From: an uncultured Collinsella sp.
GTDB taxonomy: Bacteria > Actinomycetota > Coriobacteriia > Coriobacteriales > Coriobacteriaceae
Direction: 5' to 3'
Length of the DNA: 16,695 nt
Assembly (NCBI GenBank): GCA_900543945.1
Contig: UQTN01000044.1
Coordinates: 1 to 16,695 of the forward strand
The position numbers and the translations under genes were made by a program. The number at the start of each line of letters is the position of its first letter. The first letter of the stretch is position 1. The notes beneath the pieces were generated by a model. It had not been told where the DNA came from. It ran no database searches and worked only from the letters and a program-made list of their open reading frames with translations. This document shows, one piece after another, positions 7,036 through 13,634 of the stretch.

Positions 7036-7880
7036 CAGCTAGCGATCAAGGGGACTGCGGGAACGTCAGAAGCAGCAACGCGAACCGCAAATCCCGCCTC
7101 GGTTAGCTCGATGACCTCGGTAAACGTTGCATCGAAAAACTCCTCGGTTAGCAGGCGATACGGCGGATGATCGGGCTCGCCGGGGTTTTCGCGTACAATC
7201 TCGTGCATGACGCCGATAGTCTTGAGCACATATTCTTTATGGATGGGATACTGCCCAAAACGCGTCGCAGCGGTATAGAGGCGATCGGTCGCACGCGGAA
7301 TGGAAACGATGCCCAGCGTCTTGCCAAACCAGTCAAAATCGCCCTGCTTTTTAATGCGGAATTCCTCGCACGGCTTGCCGCCGTGTGCTTCCAGATACTG
7401 GTTCACACGCGTGTTCCATACCGTGTCGGCCACCAGATGCGACCAGACGCCCAGCGTTAAATCGAGCAGCGACTGCGCCACATCTTCGGACGCAAGCGAG
7501 AACTCACAGGCGCCGGGACCGACAACCGGCTCGGCATCCCTGTAGCGCTGAGGATAGTGCACGCGGTTCAGTCGCTCGCGCTCCTCGACAATCGAGGTAG
7601 CCTCAGCAGGTTCGCCCGCGGGTGCGCCTTTAAGCAGCGGCGCCACATAGGTATCCCAGAACTCGTGCTCGCGCGGCTTAGGGATAGGCTCGGGCTTTGC
7701 AAAGTGCGTAATGCGATACGGAATGGGATCGGCGATGCCAGGGACCATATAGCCCACGAAGATATCCGGAACCACGCAGCCAAACAAAAAGGCATTGCGG
7801 TCGCGCACGCTATCGGCAAGCACGCTAGCACGTGCCAGCAAGCGCTCCGTTTGAGCGATATGAATGTTCCAACTTGGCAT
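7032..7880 (-). CDS. Zinc-dependent phospholipase C-like protein
   Basis: 282 residues. The pattern fits the zinc-dependent phospholipase C / S1-P1-like fold: N-terminal PSWNIH (2-7) with Trp4 and His7, Asp39 in VVPDI, His59 in RITHF and the HxxxD of WSHLVAD (His148, Asp152). These are the expected zinc ligand types. Known secreted members hydrolyse phospholipid head groups, but this protein has no signal peptide or membrane segment, so it looks cytoplasmic and its substrate is unknown. The start at 7880 is preferred over 7892 because GGGGG (7886-7890) is well spaced before it and MPSW is the usual family beginning. It follows cbiO by 78 nt on the same strand and may be read from the transporter operon. 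A weak -10 (TATAGT, 7910-7905) could serve it separately. Confidence 0.75.
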   Translation of the reverse strand: MPSWNIHIAQTERLLARASVLADSVRDRNAFLFGCVVPDIFVGYMVPGIADPIPYRITHFAKPEPIPKPREHEFWDTYVAPLLKGAPAGEPAEATSIVEERERLNRVHYPQRYRDAEPVVGPGACEFSLASEDVAQSLLDLTLGVWSHLVADTVWNTRVNQYLEAHGGKPCEEFRIKKQGDFDWFGKTLGIVSIPRATDRLYTAATRFGQYPIHKEYVLKTIGVMHEIVRENPGEPDHPPYRLLTEEFFDATFTEVIELTEAGFAVRVAASDVPAVPLIASC

Positions 7881-7958
7881 AGCCACCCCCATAAAACCTG
7901 GTTAACTATACCATCACGGCAGAGTCGCACAGGCGGCCATACATACCCTACGCAGCAA

Positions 7959-8753
7959 CTATTCCGCAGCACCGCTTTCGGTTCCATACGACGGCACAGG
8001 CGCCTCGACCACATGGTGATATCGATCGATATAGATGGCACGGGCCTCCAGGCGGCGCACCAAATCTTGATGGTGCGTACTCATCAAAACCGTCTTACCG
8101 GCAGCAACGTAGGCCAGCAAAAAGTTGACTACGATGTCGCACGAGTCCTCATCGAGCCCGTTGGTGGGCTCATCGAGCACTAGGATATCGGGGTTCATCG
8201 ACACCACCGCAGCCAGCGCAACGCGCTTCTTTTGCCCGCCCGAAAGCTGATAGGGCGAGGCATCGACCAGATCGGCAACCTGGAACAGCTCCATGGCATC
8301 GCGGACGCGGCGCTCGAGCTCGTCTGTCGGCAGCCCCATCTGCGCGGGGCCAAAAGCAACTTCCTCGCCCACCGTAGCGCAGAACAGCTGGGCGTCGGCA
8401 TTCTGGAACACAAAGCCCACGCGCTGATGAAAACGCTGAGCGGCTGCGGAATCCTTGAGATATGCCGCATCGATCACGTGCCCGTCAAACAGGTACGCAC
8501 CCGCGTCCGCTAGTTCAAGACCGTTGATAAGGCGCATAATCGTCGTCTTACCGCAGCCGTTGGGACCGAGTAGGGCAACGAGTTCACCACGATCGACCTG
8601 CAGCGACACACCATCGACAACCGTATGCCCCGCATAGGAGAACAGCACGTCGCGAAACTCGATGAGCGGCACGCTCTTGGCGCCAGTAGCACCGCTCGCG
8701 CCCATCACGCCATTCGTATCGTTTGCCAAAACGTCGCCCTTCCCTATCCACAT
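7959..8753 (-). CDS. cbiO: ECF-type cobalt/nickel transporter ATP-binding protein
   Basis: 264 residues from the ATG at 8753. The ATPase drives metal uptake with CbiM and CbiQ on the cytoplasmic face of the membrane. Visible: Walker A GPNGCGKTT (63-71), Q-loop Gln117 in VFQNAD, signature LSGGQKKR (170-177), Walker B LVLDEP with Asp194-Glu195 and switch His227 in STHHQD. FQNADAQLF is typical of ECF ATPases. The beginning is uncertain. The ATG at 8753 is 20 nt after the cbiQ stop but has only a weak ribosome site, while a TTG at 8729 has GGGAAGGG upstream and would remove eight residues. The N-terminal stretch before PLIEF (29-33) is longer than usual and low in complexity. Only one ATPase gene is present, as in CbiMQO systems, so it likely forms a homodimer. 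Confidence 0.93.
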   Translation of the reverse strand: MWIGKGDVLANDTNGVMGASGATGAKSVPLIEFRDVLFSYAGHTVVDGVSLQVDRGELVALLGPNGCGKTTIMRLINGLELADAGAYLFDGHVIDAAYLKDSAAAQRFHQRVGFVFQNADAQLFCATVGEEVAFGPAQMGLPTDELERRVRDAMELFQVADLVDASPYQLSGGQKKRVALAAVVSMNPDILVLDEPTNGLDEDSCDIVVNFLLAYVAAGKTVLMSTHHQDLVRRLEARAIYIDRYHHVVEAPVPSYGTESGAAE

Positions 8754-8773
8754 CGACGGCTCGGCCGCCCGCG

Positions 8774-9616
8774 CTACAGCACCGCGCACAACACGGCGAG
8801 CAGCACCACGACGACCGCATAGACCGCATCGCGCCAGCCAAAGCCGCTCCGCGCGGGAGTCGGATACGCACCGGCAAAGCCACGGCAAAGCATAGCCTCG
8901 TCCATCGCGCGGCTGCATTCCATCGCCTTGATAAAGGTCATGCCCATGATACCCGCGATCGAATCGGTACGCGAAAAACCCGCAGGCGCACGACCCACAC
9001 TGCGCAGCATGACCGATTCGCACAGATCGTGCGCCGTGCGTCCCAGCACCTCGATGTGCTTGAGCGCCATATCAAACGTAAAGATGACCTCGTCGGGCAG
9101 CTGTAGCGTCTTGAGCGCCGCCGACATGCGGCTCCAGGTGAGCGTCCACGAAACGCCCAGCACGAACGACACGTTAATGAACGTCTTGAGCGCGATCTTG
9201 AGCATGGCGCCCGCGGCAGAAGCGCCCAGCAGCAGGGCAGGCAGTGCCAGAACCACCGCAAGCCCCGTGGCGCCGAGCGCCGGTACAAAGGTCGCACGCA
9301 GCCCGCGTACGGGGCGCACGGCAACGAGCACCAGCGCGATGGCCGCCATCAACATGAGGTACAGCGGGCTCTGCGTCAGACACACGCACAGGACGCAAAC
9401 GAACATCCCCACCAGGCGCACCGGAGCCGAAACGCAAGAAAGGGCGCGGTCGACCATCGACCCGCCCTCGTGCGCGCCTCCACCCAGGCGAACCCGCTCA
9501 AGCAGGCTCGCCAGGTGCAGGACATTCTTTTGCATCACACGATGCCGAGCCCCCGCGGGCTCGTAACGCTCCTCGGCCGCAAGCCAACTAGGCAGCTCGG
9601 CTATTGCCATGAGCAC
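8774..9616 (-). CDS. cbiQ: ECF-type cobalt/nickel transporter transmembrane coupling protein
   Basis: 280 residues from GTG at 9616; an ATG two codons later (9610) is the alternative. The GTG is preferred because AAGGA lies 5 nt upstream. CbiQ is the T component that couples ATP hydrolysis by CbiO to substrate release by CbiM. Visible: hydrophobic segments at about 67-82, 85-101, 112-134, 139-160 and 264-280. There is an amphipathic cytoplasmic region with LQLPDEVIFTFDMALKHI (171-188), and two coupling-helix motifs, MLRS (203-206) and the clearer EAMLCRGF (240-247), corresponding to the Ala-Arg-Gly signatures of the family. The start overlaps the end of cbiM by 29 nt, which suggests translational coupling. 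The first 50 residues are soluble, before the first membrane segment. Confidence 0.93.
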   Translation of the reverse strand: MLMAIAELPSWLAAEERYEPAGARHRVMQKNVLHLASLLERVRLGGGAHEGGSMVDRALSCVSAPVRLVGMFVCVLCVCLTQSPLYLMLMAAIALVLVAVRPVRGLRATFVPALGATGLAVVLALPALLLGASAAGAMLKIALKTFINVSFVLGVSWTLTWSRMSAALKTLQLPDEVIFTFDMALKHIEVLGRTAHDLCESVMLRSVGRAPAGFSRTDSIAGIMGMTFIKAMECSRAMDEAMLCRGFAGAYPTPARSGFGWRDAVYAVVVVLLAVLCAVL

Positions 9617-10670
9617 CGCTTTCCTTGACCGTCAGCGAGACCAGGCGGAATGTGATGGTGAGCACCGCCACGCCAATCACGCCCGAAAGAATATACATCG
9701 CGGCCTGGCCGGCAAAGCCAAGGCCCTGCTCCTCGGAATAGGCCTGCAGATAATCGCCCGTGGGCAGGGCGTCGGCAAAGGTCGGGGTGTCGAGGCCGAC
9801 CGAAGCCTGCAGGCTGTCGTCGCCAGCCTCCTGAACGGCGGTCGCGGCGCCCTCGGCGTCCCACTCACCCCAGGCGTCACCGGTGGCGAGCAAGCCGAGC
9901 GGCGTAGCCACGACAAGCACGGCGACCAGAATGAGCGTGGGAATCAGGGAAGTCTTCTTGGCGGTACCATCGGCGGCAAGCTGGCCATCGGCGGCTTCGG
10001 GGCCGACGATAATGCTCGGCGCCGTCTTCTTAATGAAGCCGTAGATGGCGGCCGTCGCCACGCCCTCGATCACGCCGGCAACCAGCATATGCGGGATCAA
10101 CATGGCCGGAATAGCCACGGACAGCGGGAAGGGGCAGTACAGAGGGGCGCCCGAAGCGTTGGTGAAGAGCATCGGCTGAATACCAAACTCGATTGCCGCG
10201 CACAGGGCCGCCAGGCACAGGCCGACCCAACCGCTCACGATGGCAGAAACCGAGGTGCCCCAGCTCTTGTCGTGCAGACGGCTGTTGAGCGCACGGAACA
10301 CGATAGCAGCGACAAACGGCAGCACAAAGGCCATGTTAAAGCAGTTGGCGCCAAACGACAGAACGCCGCCGTCGCCAAACAGCAGCGCCTGCAGCGCCAG
10401 AGCGACCGAGACAGCGATAGCCGCGGCCTCGGGGCCCAGCAGCAGCGCGATGAGTGCGCCGCCGACGGCGTGACCAGTGGTACCGCCGGGCAGCGGAACG
10501 TTGAACATCATGAGCAAGAAGGAGAATGCGGCGCAGATGCCCAGGAACGCCATATGCTCGCGATCGAGCGTGGCGCGCACCTTTTTGATGCAGTGAACCC
10601 ATACGGGCACCATCGCCACCGCCATAACGGCATCGGTCTGCGGGGACAGATAATTATCGGGAATATGCAT
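9588..10670 (-). CDS. cbiM: ECF-type cobalt/nickel transporter substrate-binding subunit, CbiM/NikM with fused N-like tail
   Basis: 360 residues; the membrane S component that captures Co2+ or Ni2+. The start at 10670 is fixed by the N-terminus MHIPDNYLSP: in this family the terminal amine and His2 bind the metal, so a longer protein from the TTG at 10682 would be wrong; GAGAGG precedes this ATG. His67 in TTGHAVGG, the other key ligand region, is present, as is FGDGGVLSFGANCFNM (98-113). After the M domain (1 to about 220) comes a linker, a membrane segment (about 242-262), a loop with TGDAWGEW (263-270) and a final membrane segment (about 322-344). This two-helix tail takes the place of a separate CbiN/NikN subunit; none is found nearby. 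Nickel versus cobalt cannot be read from the protein, but the NikR-type operator upstream favours nickel. Three-gene operon cbiM-cbiQ-cbiO. Confidence 0.93.
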   Translation of the reverse strand: MHIPDNYLSPQTDAVMAVAMVPVWVHCIKKVRATLDREHMAFLGICAAFSFLLMMFNVPLPGGTTGHAVGGALIALLLGPEAAAIAVSVALALQALLFGDGGVLSFGANCFNMAFVLPFVAAIVFRALNSRLHDKSWGTSVSAIVSGWVGLCLAALCAAIEFGIQPMLFTNASGAPLYCPFPLSVAIPAMLIPHMLVAGVIEGVATAAIYGFIKKTAPSIIVGPEAADGQLAADGTAKKTSLIPTLILVAVLVVATPLGLLATGDAWGEWDAEGAATAVQEAGDDSLQASVGLDTPTFADALPTGDYLQAYSEEQGLGFAGQAAMYILSGVIGVAVLTITFRLVSLTVKESGAHGNSRAA

Positions 10671-10694
10671 GAGCCCTCTCAATCAGAACGTTGT

Positions 10695-10722
10695 GTGTTA
10701 CGTTTCCAACAATCCGTAACAC
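10695..10722. promoter_or_regulatory. NikR-type operator before cbiM
   Basis: Perfect dyad GTGTTAC (10695-10701), 14 bp, GTAACAC (10716-10722); the arms extend one more base inward (8-N12-8). The 28-bp span equals that of the E. coli NikR site GTATGA-N16-TCATAC. From memory, the arm sequence and N13/14 spacing match the consensus reported for Desulfovibrio NikR. It lies just downstream of a candidate -10 box and 25 bp before the cbiM start, a position suited to repression by nickel-loaded NikR. The regulator gene is not in the window. Confidence 0.72.
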
Positions 10723-10731
10723 CGACTCTGC

Positions 10732-10760
10732 ATACTAACAAAAAGGCGCACCGCCCACAA
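10732..10760 (-). promoter_or_regulatory. Candidate promoter for cbiMQO
   Basis: Minus-strand TTGTGG (10760-10755) and TAGTAT (10737-10732) with a 17-bp spacer, four of six matches each. Transcription would start near 10725, at the edge of the NikR-type dyad, which supports a repression model. The -35 lies in the loop of the preceding terminator-like hairpin. Confidence 0.45.
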
Positions 10761-10771
10761 CGCAGCACGCC
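10740..10771 (-). terminator. Probable terminator of the pheST transcript
   Basis: Minus-strand RNA can form a 9-bp stem (10771-10763 with 10753-10745) with three G-U pairs and a 9-nt loop, followed by TTTTT (10744-10740). Weaker than the other terminators in the window because of the wobbles. It overlaps the candidate cbiM promoter. Confidence 0.45.
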
Positions 10772-10889
10772 CTTGCAATACGTACGTTATTAGCCCAGGT
10801 CCACGCACCGCCCAATAAAGGGCCCATGCACTCCCAACTTTCCGGTCACCCGGAAGAAGGTGCGATCCGCTCGCAACAAGGTTAACGCA
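10772..10889. other. Intergenic stretch between pheT and cbiM
   Basis: No gene seen. Contents: a small hairpin TTCCGG-tcac-CCGGAA (10840-10855) without a T-run, and one of two copies of the 10-mer CGCACCGCCC (10804-10813; the other is at 10747-10756). No cobalamin riboswitch consensus is seen on the cbiM strand. Confidence 0.4.
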
Positions 10890-10984
10890 GGAACCCGCCC
10901 CCGAGAGGGGTTTTCTAAGGCAACATCCCGCAGCCGCAAAGTGGCGAGGACGTTGCCGTGAAAACCCCGCAGGGGGCGGGTTCC
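10890..10984. repeat. 95-bp structured intergenic repeat, copy 2 (after pheT)
   Basis: Same architecture as the element at 850-944: outer stem 13 bp perfect (10890-10902 with 10972-10984), second 9 bp (10907-10915 with 10960-10968), third 6 bp perfect (10919-10924 with 10952-10957), apical 5 bp with one wobble position (10933-10937 with 10941-10945, loop AAA). It lies 12 nt after the pheT stop on the same strand. The flanks CGCA on the left and GRACAG on the right are also shared with copy 1. The unpaired segments ATCCCGCA and GAGGAC are identical in both copies. Confidence 0.85.
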
Positions 10985-10996
10985 GAACAGCAAAGA

Positions 10997-13450
10997 TTAC
11001 GAGCGGACTTCGCCGTTTACGCCCTTGCACACCTTGGTGACGATCTTCTGGTGCGCCTTCTCGACCTCTTCGCTAGTAAGCGTGTGGTCGTCCGAGCGAT
11101 ACGTGAGCGCAAAGGCCATGGACTTCTTGCCCTTGCCGATACGAACCGGATCGCGGTAGACATCGAACAGGCGCACGCCCTCGAGCAGCTTGCCGCCGGC
11201 GCTGGTAATACGGCGCTCAAGATCCTCGCAGGTCACGGCATTGTCGACCACAATGGCAAGGTCGTGCTCAACGGCCGGGTACTGCGAGAACTCGCGGTAG
11301 TTCTCCTGGTTGCGGGCGCCCTTGATCAGCTTGTCCAGGTCAAGCTCAAAGGCAACGACAACCTCGTCGATGCCGCAGGCCTCGCGCGCCTCGGGGTGGA
11401 TCTCGCCGACCCAACCCAGCACGGTGCCGCCGGACAGAACCTCGGCCGCACGACCCGGCTGCAAAAAGGCATAGCCCTCGCCCTCGACGGGACGGAAGCG
11501 AACCTTCTCGATGCGCAGCTGGGCGAGCAGCTCCTCGACGATACCCTTGCCAAAGAAGAAACGCAGTTTACGGTACTTCATGTTCCAAGACTGCTCGCTC
11601 CACTGGCCCGAGAGCACACCCGCGACGGACTTGGTCTCCTTGGGCAGGCTGGCGTTCTCGCGACCGTGGAACAGGCTGCCGACCTCGTACAGGTGCACGT
11701 TGGGCGTACCGTGCGCCTCGTTGTAGGCCACGGACTGCAGCAGGCCCGGCAGCAGCGAACGACGCATCTCGGTCTGCTCGGCCACCAGCGGGTTCATGAG
11801 CACCACGGGGCAGCCGCGACCCTCGGTGGGCATGCCGATCTTCTCCAGGTCGCCCGGGGCGGCAAAGCCAAAGGTCGTGGTCTCGTTGAGGCCGCAGGCG
11901 CGCAGGATCTCGCCGACCTTGCGGGTGAGCTTCTGCTCGCGGGTCAGGCCGCCGATGTGGTTCTTGGCAGCCGGGATGGTCGCCGTCACACGGCCCATGC
12001 CCCATAGGCGCAGGACCTCCTCGATCAGGTCAATCTCACGCGGCAGGTCGGGACGGAAGCTCGGCGGGGTAACCATAAAGTCCTCGCCGTCGCGCTCGAC
12101 GGTGCAGCCCAGACGGGTAAGCGAACGCTCGATAAAGTCGGGCTCGATGTCGGCACCGCAGATGGCATGCACGCGGGCCAGGCGCAGCTTGATGCTGTCG
12201 ATGGTCTTGGGCGCGGGGAAAACATCGACATAGCCGGGAGCAACCTCGCCGCCGGCGATCTCCTCGATGAGCGCGCAGGTAACGTTGGCGACATCCACGC
12301 AGCCAGTCTCGTCAACCTGGCGCTCAAAGCGAATGGAGGCGTCGGAGATCAGCGACAGATCGCGGCTGGTGTGCGAGGTGCGACCGGCGTTGAAGCAAGC
12401 GCTCTCGACCATCACGTCGACGGTGTCGTCCTCGATCTCGGAATCCATGCCGCCCATAACGCCGGCCAACGCCACGGGGCGCTCGCCGTCGGTGATAAGG
12501 CCCATGCCGGCGTCGAGCACGCGCTCTTCGCCATCGAGCGTCGTGAATTTCTCATCCTGCTGGGCGGCGCGAACCACCACGCGACGGTGGCCATCGCGCT
12601 CGGCAAAGGTGTCCAGGTCAAAGGCGTGCAGCGGCTGACCGGTGAGCATCATCACGTAGTTGGTGATGTCGACGATGTTGTTGTGCGGACGCACGCCCAG
12701 GGCGTTAAGGCGCTTGACCATCCAGTCGGGCGACGGGCCGACCTTCACGTTGCGCACGATGCGGGCGACATAGCGGTCGCACAGGCCCTCGTCGGCAATC
12801 TCGACCGAAAGCTCGTCGTCGGTCGCGCGGCCGGTCTCGGCCTTGATGGCGGGCAGCTCAGCGTGGAAATCGCGATCGAAAATGGCGCCGGTCTCGCGGG
12901 CCATGCCGATCATGGACAGGCAGTCGGGGCGGTTGGGCGTGATCTCGCAGTCGAGCACAGTATCACTCGAGCCCACGTACTCGGCAAACGGCATACCGCA
13001 GGGCGTGTCCTCGGGCAGAATCATGATGCCGGAGTGGTCGCCACCCAGGCCGAGCTCGCGCGCAGAGCAGTTCATGCCCATGGACACGACGCCGCGAAGC
13101 TTGCTCTTCTTGATCTTGACGTCGCCGGGCAGGACAGCGCCGATCATGGCCGTGACGATGTGGTCGCCGGCCTCGAAGTTCTGCGCGCCGCAGACGATCT
13201 GCAGCGGAGCGGGATTGCCGTCGGCATCGAGGTTCTTGTCGCCCACATCGACCGAGCACACATACATGTGGTCGCTATCGGGGTGCGGGGTCTTGGTGAG
13301 CACCTTGGCGGTCACCACGTGGTCGAAGGACTCGCCCACGGTGTCGATCGCCTCGACCTCGGTGCCGGTACGGATATATTCGTCCGAAAGGGTCTTGGGA
13401 TCCTCCGGAATATCGATCATGGTCTTGAGCCAGTCGTAAGAAACACGCAT
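10997..13450 (-). CDS. pheT: Phenylalanine--tRNA ligase beta subunit
   Basis: 817 residues, normal length. Forms the (alpha-beta)2 enzyme with PheS that charges tRNA-Phe in the cytoplasm. Domain order: N-terminal MRVSYDWLKTMI, EMAP-like tRNA-binding domain (about 39-150) with SMGMNCSARELGL (123-135), B3/B4 editing domain (about 215-400) including NNIVDITNYVM and QPLHAFD, B5 domain (about 410-485) ending PPSFRPDL-REIDLIEEV, catalytic-like core (about 490-710) with LMNPLVAEQTEMRRSLLPGLL, and a ferredoxin-fold anticodon-binding domain (about 722-817). Start ATG at 13450 with AAAGGAG seven nt upstream. Second gene of the pheST operon, separated from pheS by an unusually long 184-bp gap containing a large palindrome. 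Presumably controlled by the T-box upstream of pheS. Confidence 0.97.
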   Translation of the reverse strand: MRVSYDWLKTMIDIPEDPKTLSDEYIRTGTEVEAIDTVGESFDHVVTAKVLTKTPHPDSDHMYVCSVDVGDKNLDADGNPAPLQIVCGAQNFEAGDHIVTAMIGAVLPGDVKIKKSKLRGVVSMGMNCSARELGLGGDHSGIMILPEDTPCGMPFAEYVGSSDTVLDCEITPNRPDCLSMIGMARETGAIFDRDFHAELPAIKAETGRATDDELSVEIADEGLCDRYVARIVRNVKVGPSPDWMVKRLNALGVRPHNNIVDITNYVMMLTGQPLHAFDLDTFAERDGHRRVVVRAAQQDEKFTTLDGEERVLDAGMGLITDGERPVALAGVMGGMDSEIEDDTVDVMVESACFNAGRTSHTSRDLSLISDASIRFERQVDETGCVDVANVTCALIEEIAGGEVAPGYVDVFPAPKTIDSIKLRLARVHAICGADIEPDFIERSLTRLGCTVERDGEDFMVTPPSFRPDLPREIDLIEEVLRLWGMGRVTATIPAAKNHIGGLTREQKLTRKVGEILRACGLNETTTFGFAAPGDLEKIGMPTEGRGCPVVLMNPLVAEQTEMRRSLLPGLLQSVAYNEAHGTPNVHLYEVGSLFHGRENASLPKETKSVAGVLSGQWSEQSWNMKYRKLRFFFGKGIVEELLAQLRIEKVRFRPVEGEGYAFLQPGRAAEVLSGGTVLGWVGEIHPEAREACGIDEVVVAFELDLDKLIKGARNQENYREFSQYPAVEHDLAIVVDNAVTCEDLERRITSAGGKLLEGVRLFDVYRDPVRIGKGKKSMAFALTYRSDDHTLTSEEVEKAHQKIVTKVCKGVNGEVRS

Positions 13451-13533
13451 CTAGCTCTCCTTTCATACTGAAAGCCTGCGAAGAGATGCAGGTGGAAACT
13501 TCAACTTTGTGAACATTCCTTACAAAGCGAGGG

Positions 13534-13626
13534 TTGTCCAAGTGCGGCAGATCGGCCCGAAAGAGGAGTGCCGCGTACTTTGGTACGCAAGCGACGAATG
13601 AGCGCCGAGGTGCCGTGCTTGGGCAA
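13534..13626. repeat. 93-bp palindromic element between pheS and pheT
   Basis: Outer arms 13534-13549 and 13611-13626 pair over 16 positions; three of these are G-U pairs in plus-strand RNA but A-C mismatches in minus-strand RNA. Inner pairings: TCGGC (13552-13556) with GCCGA (13604-13608) and an apical GCGTAC-tttg-GTACGC (13573-13588). There is no T-run. It begins 8 nt after the pheS stop codon and resembles the 95-bp repeats in size and in its position after a stop, but not in sequence. It may be another family of intergenic element; its function is unknown. Confidence 0.65.
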
Positions 13627-13634
13627 GCCGCAGC

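Noticed and set aside
10683..10889. Cobalamin or other known riboswitch before cbiM
   Set aside because: No cobalamin-box consensus and no other recognised riboswitch core on the minus strand; a NikR-type dyad explains control better.
12167..13471. 434-residue plus-strand open frame opposite pheT
   Set aside because: Antisense shadow of pheT, with no recognisable motif.
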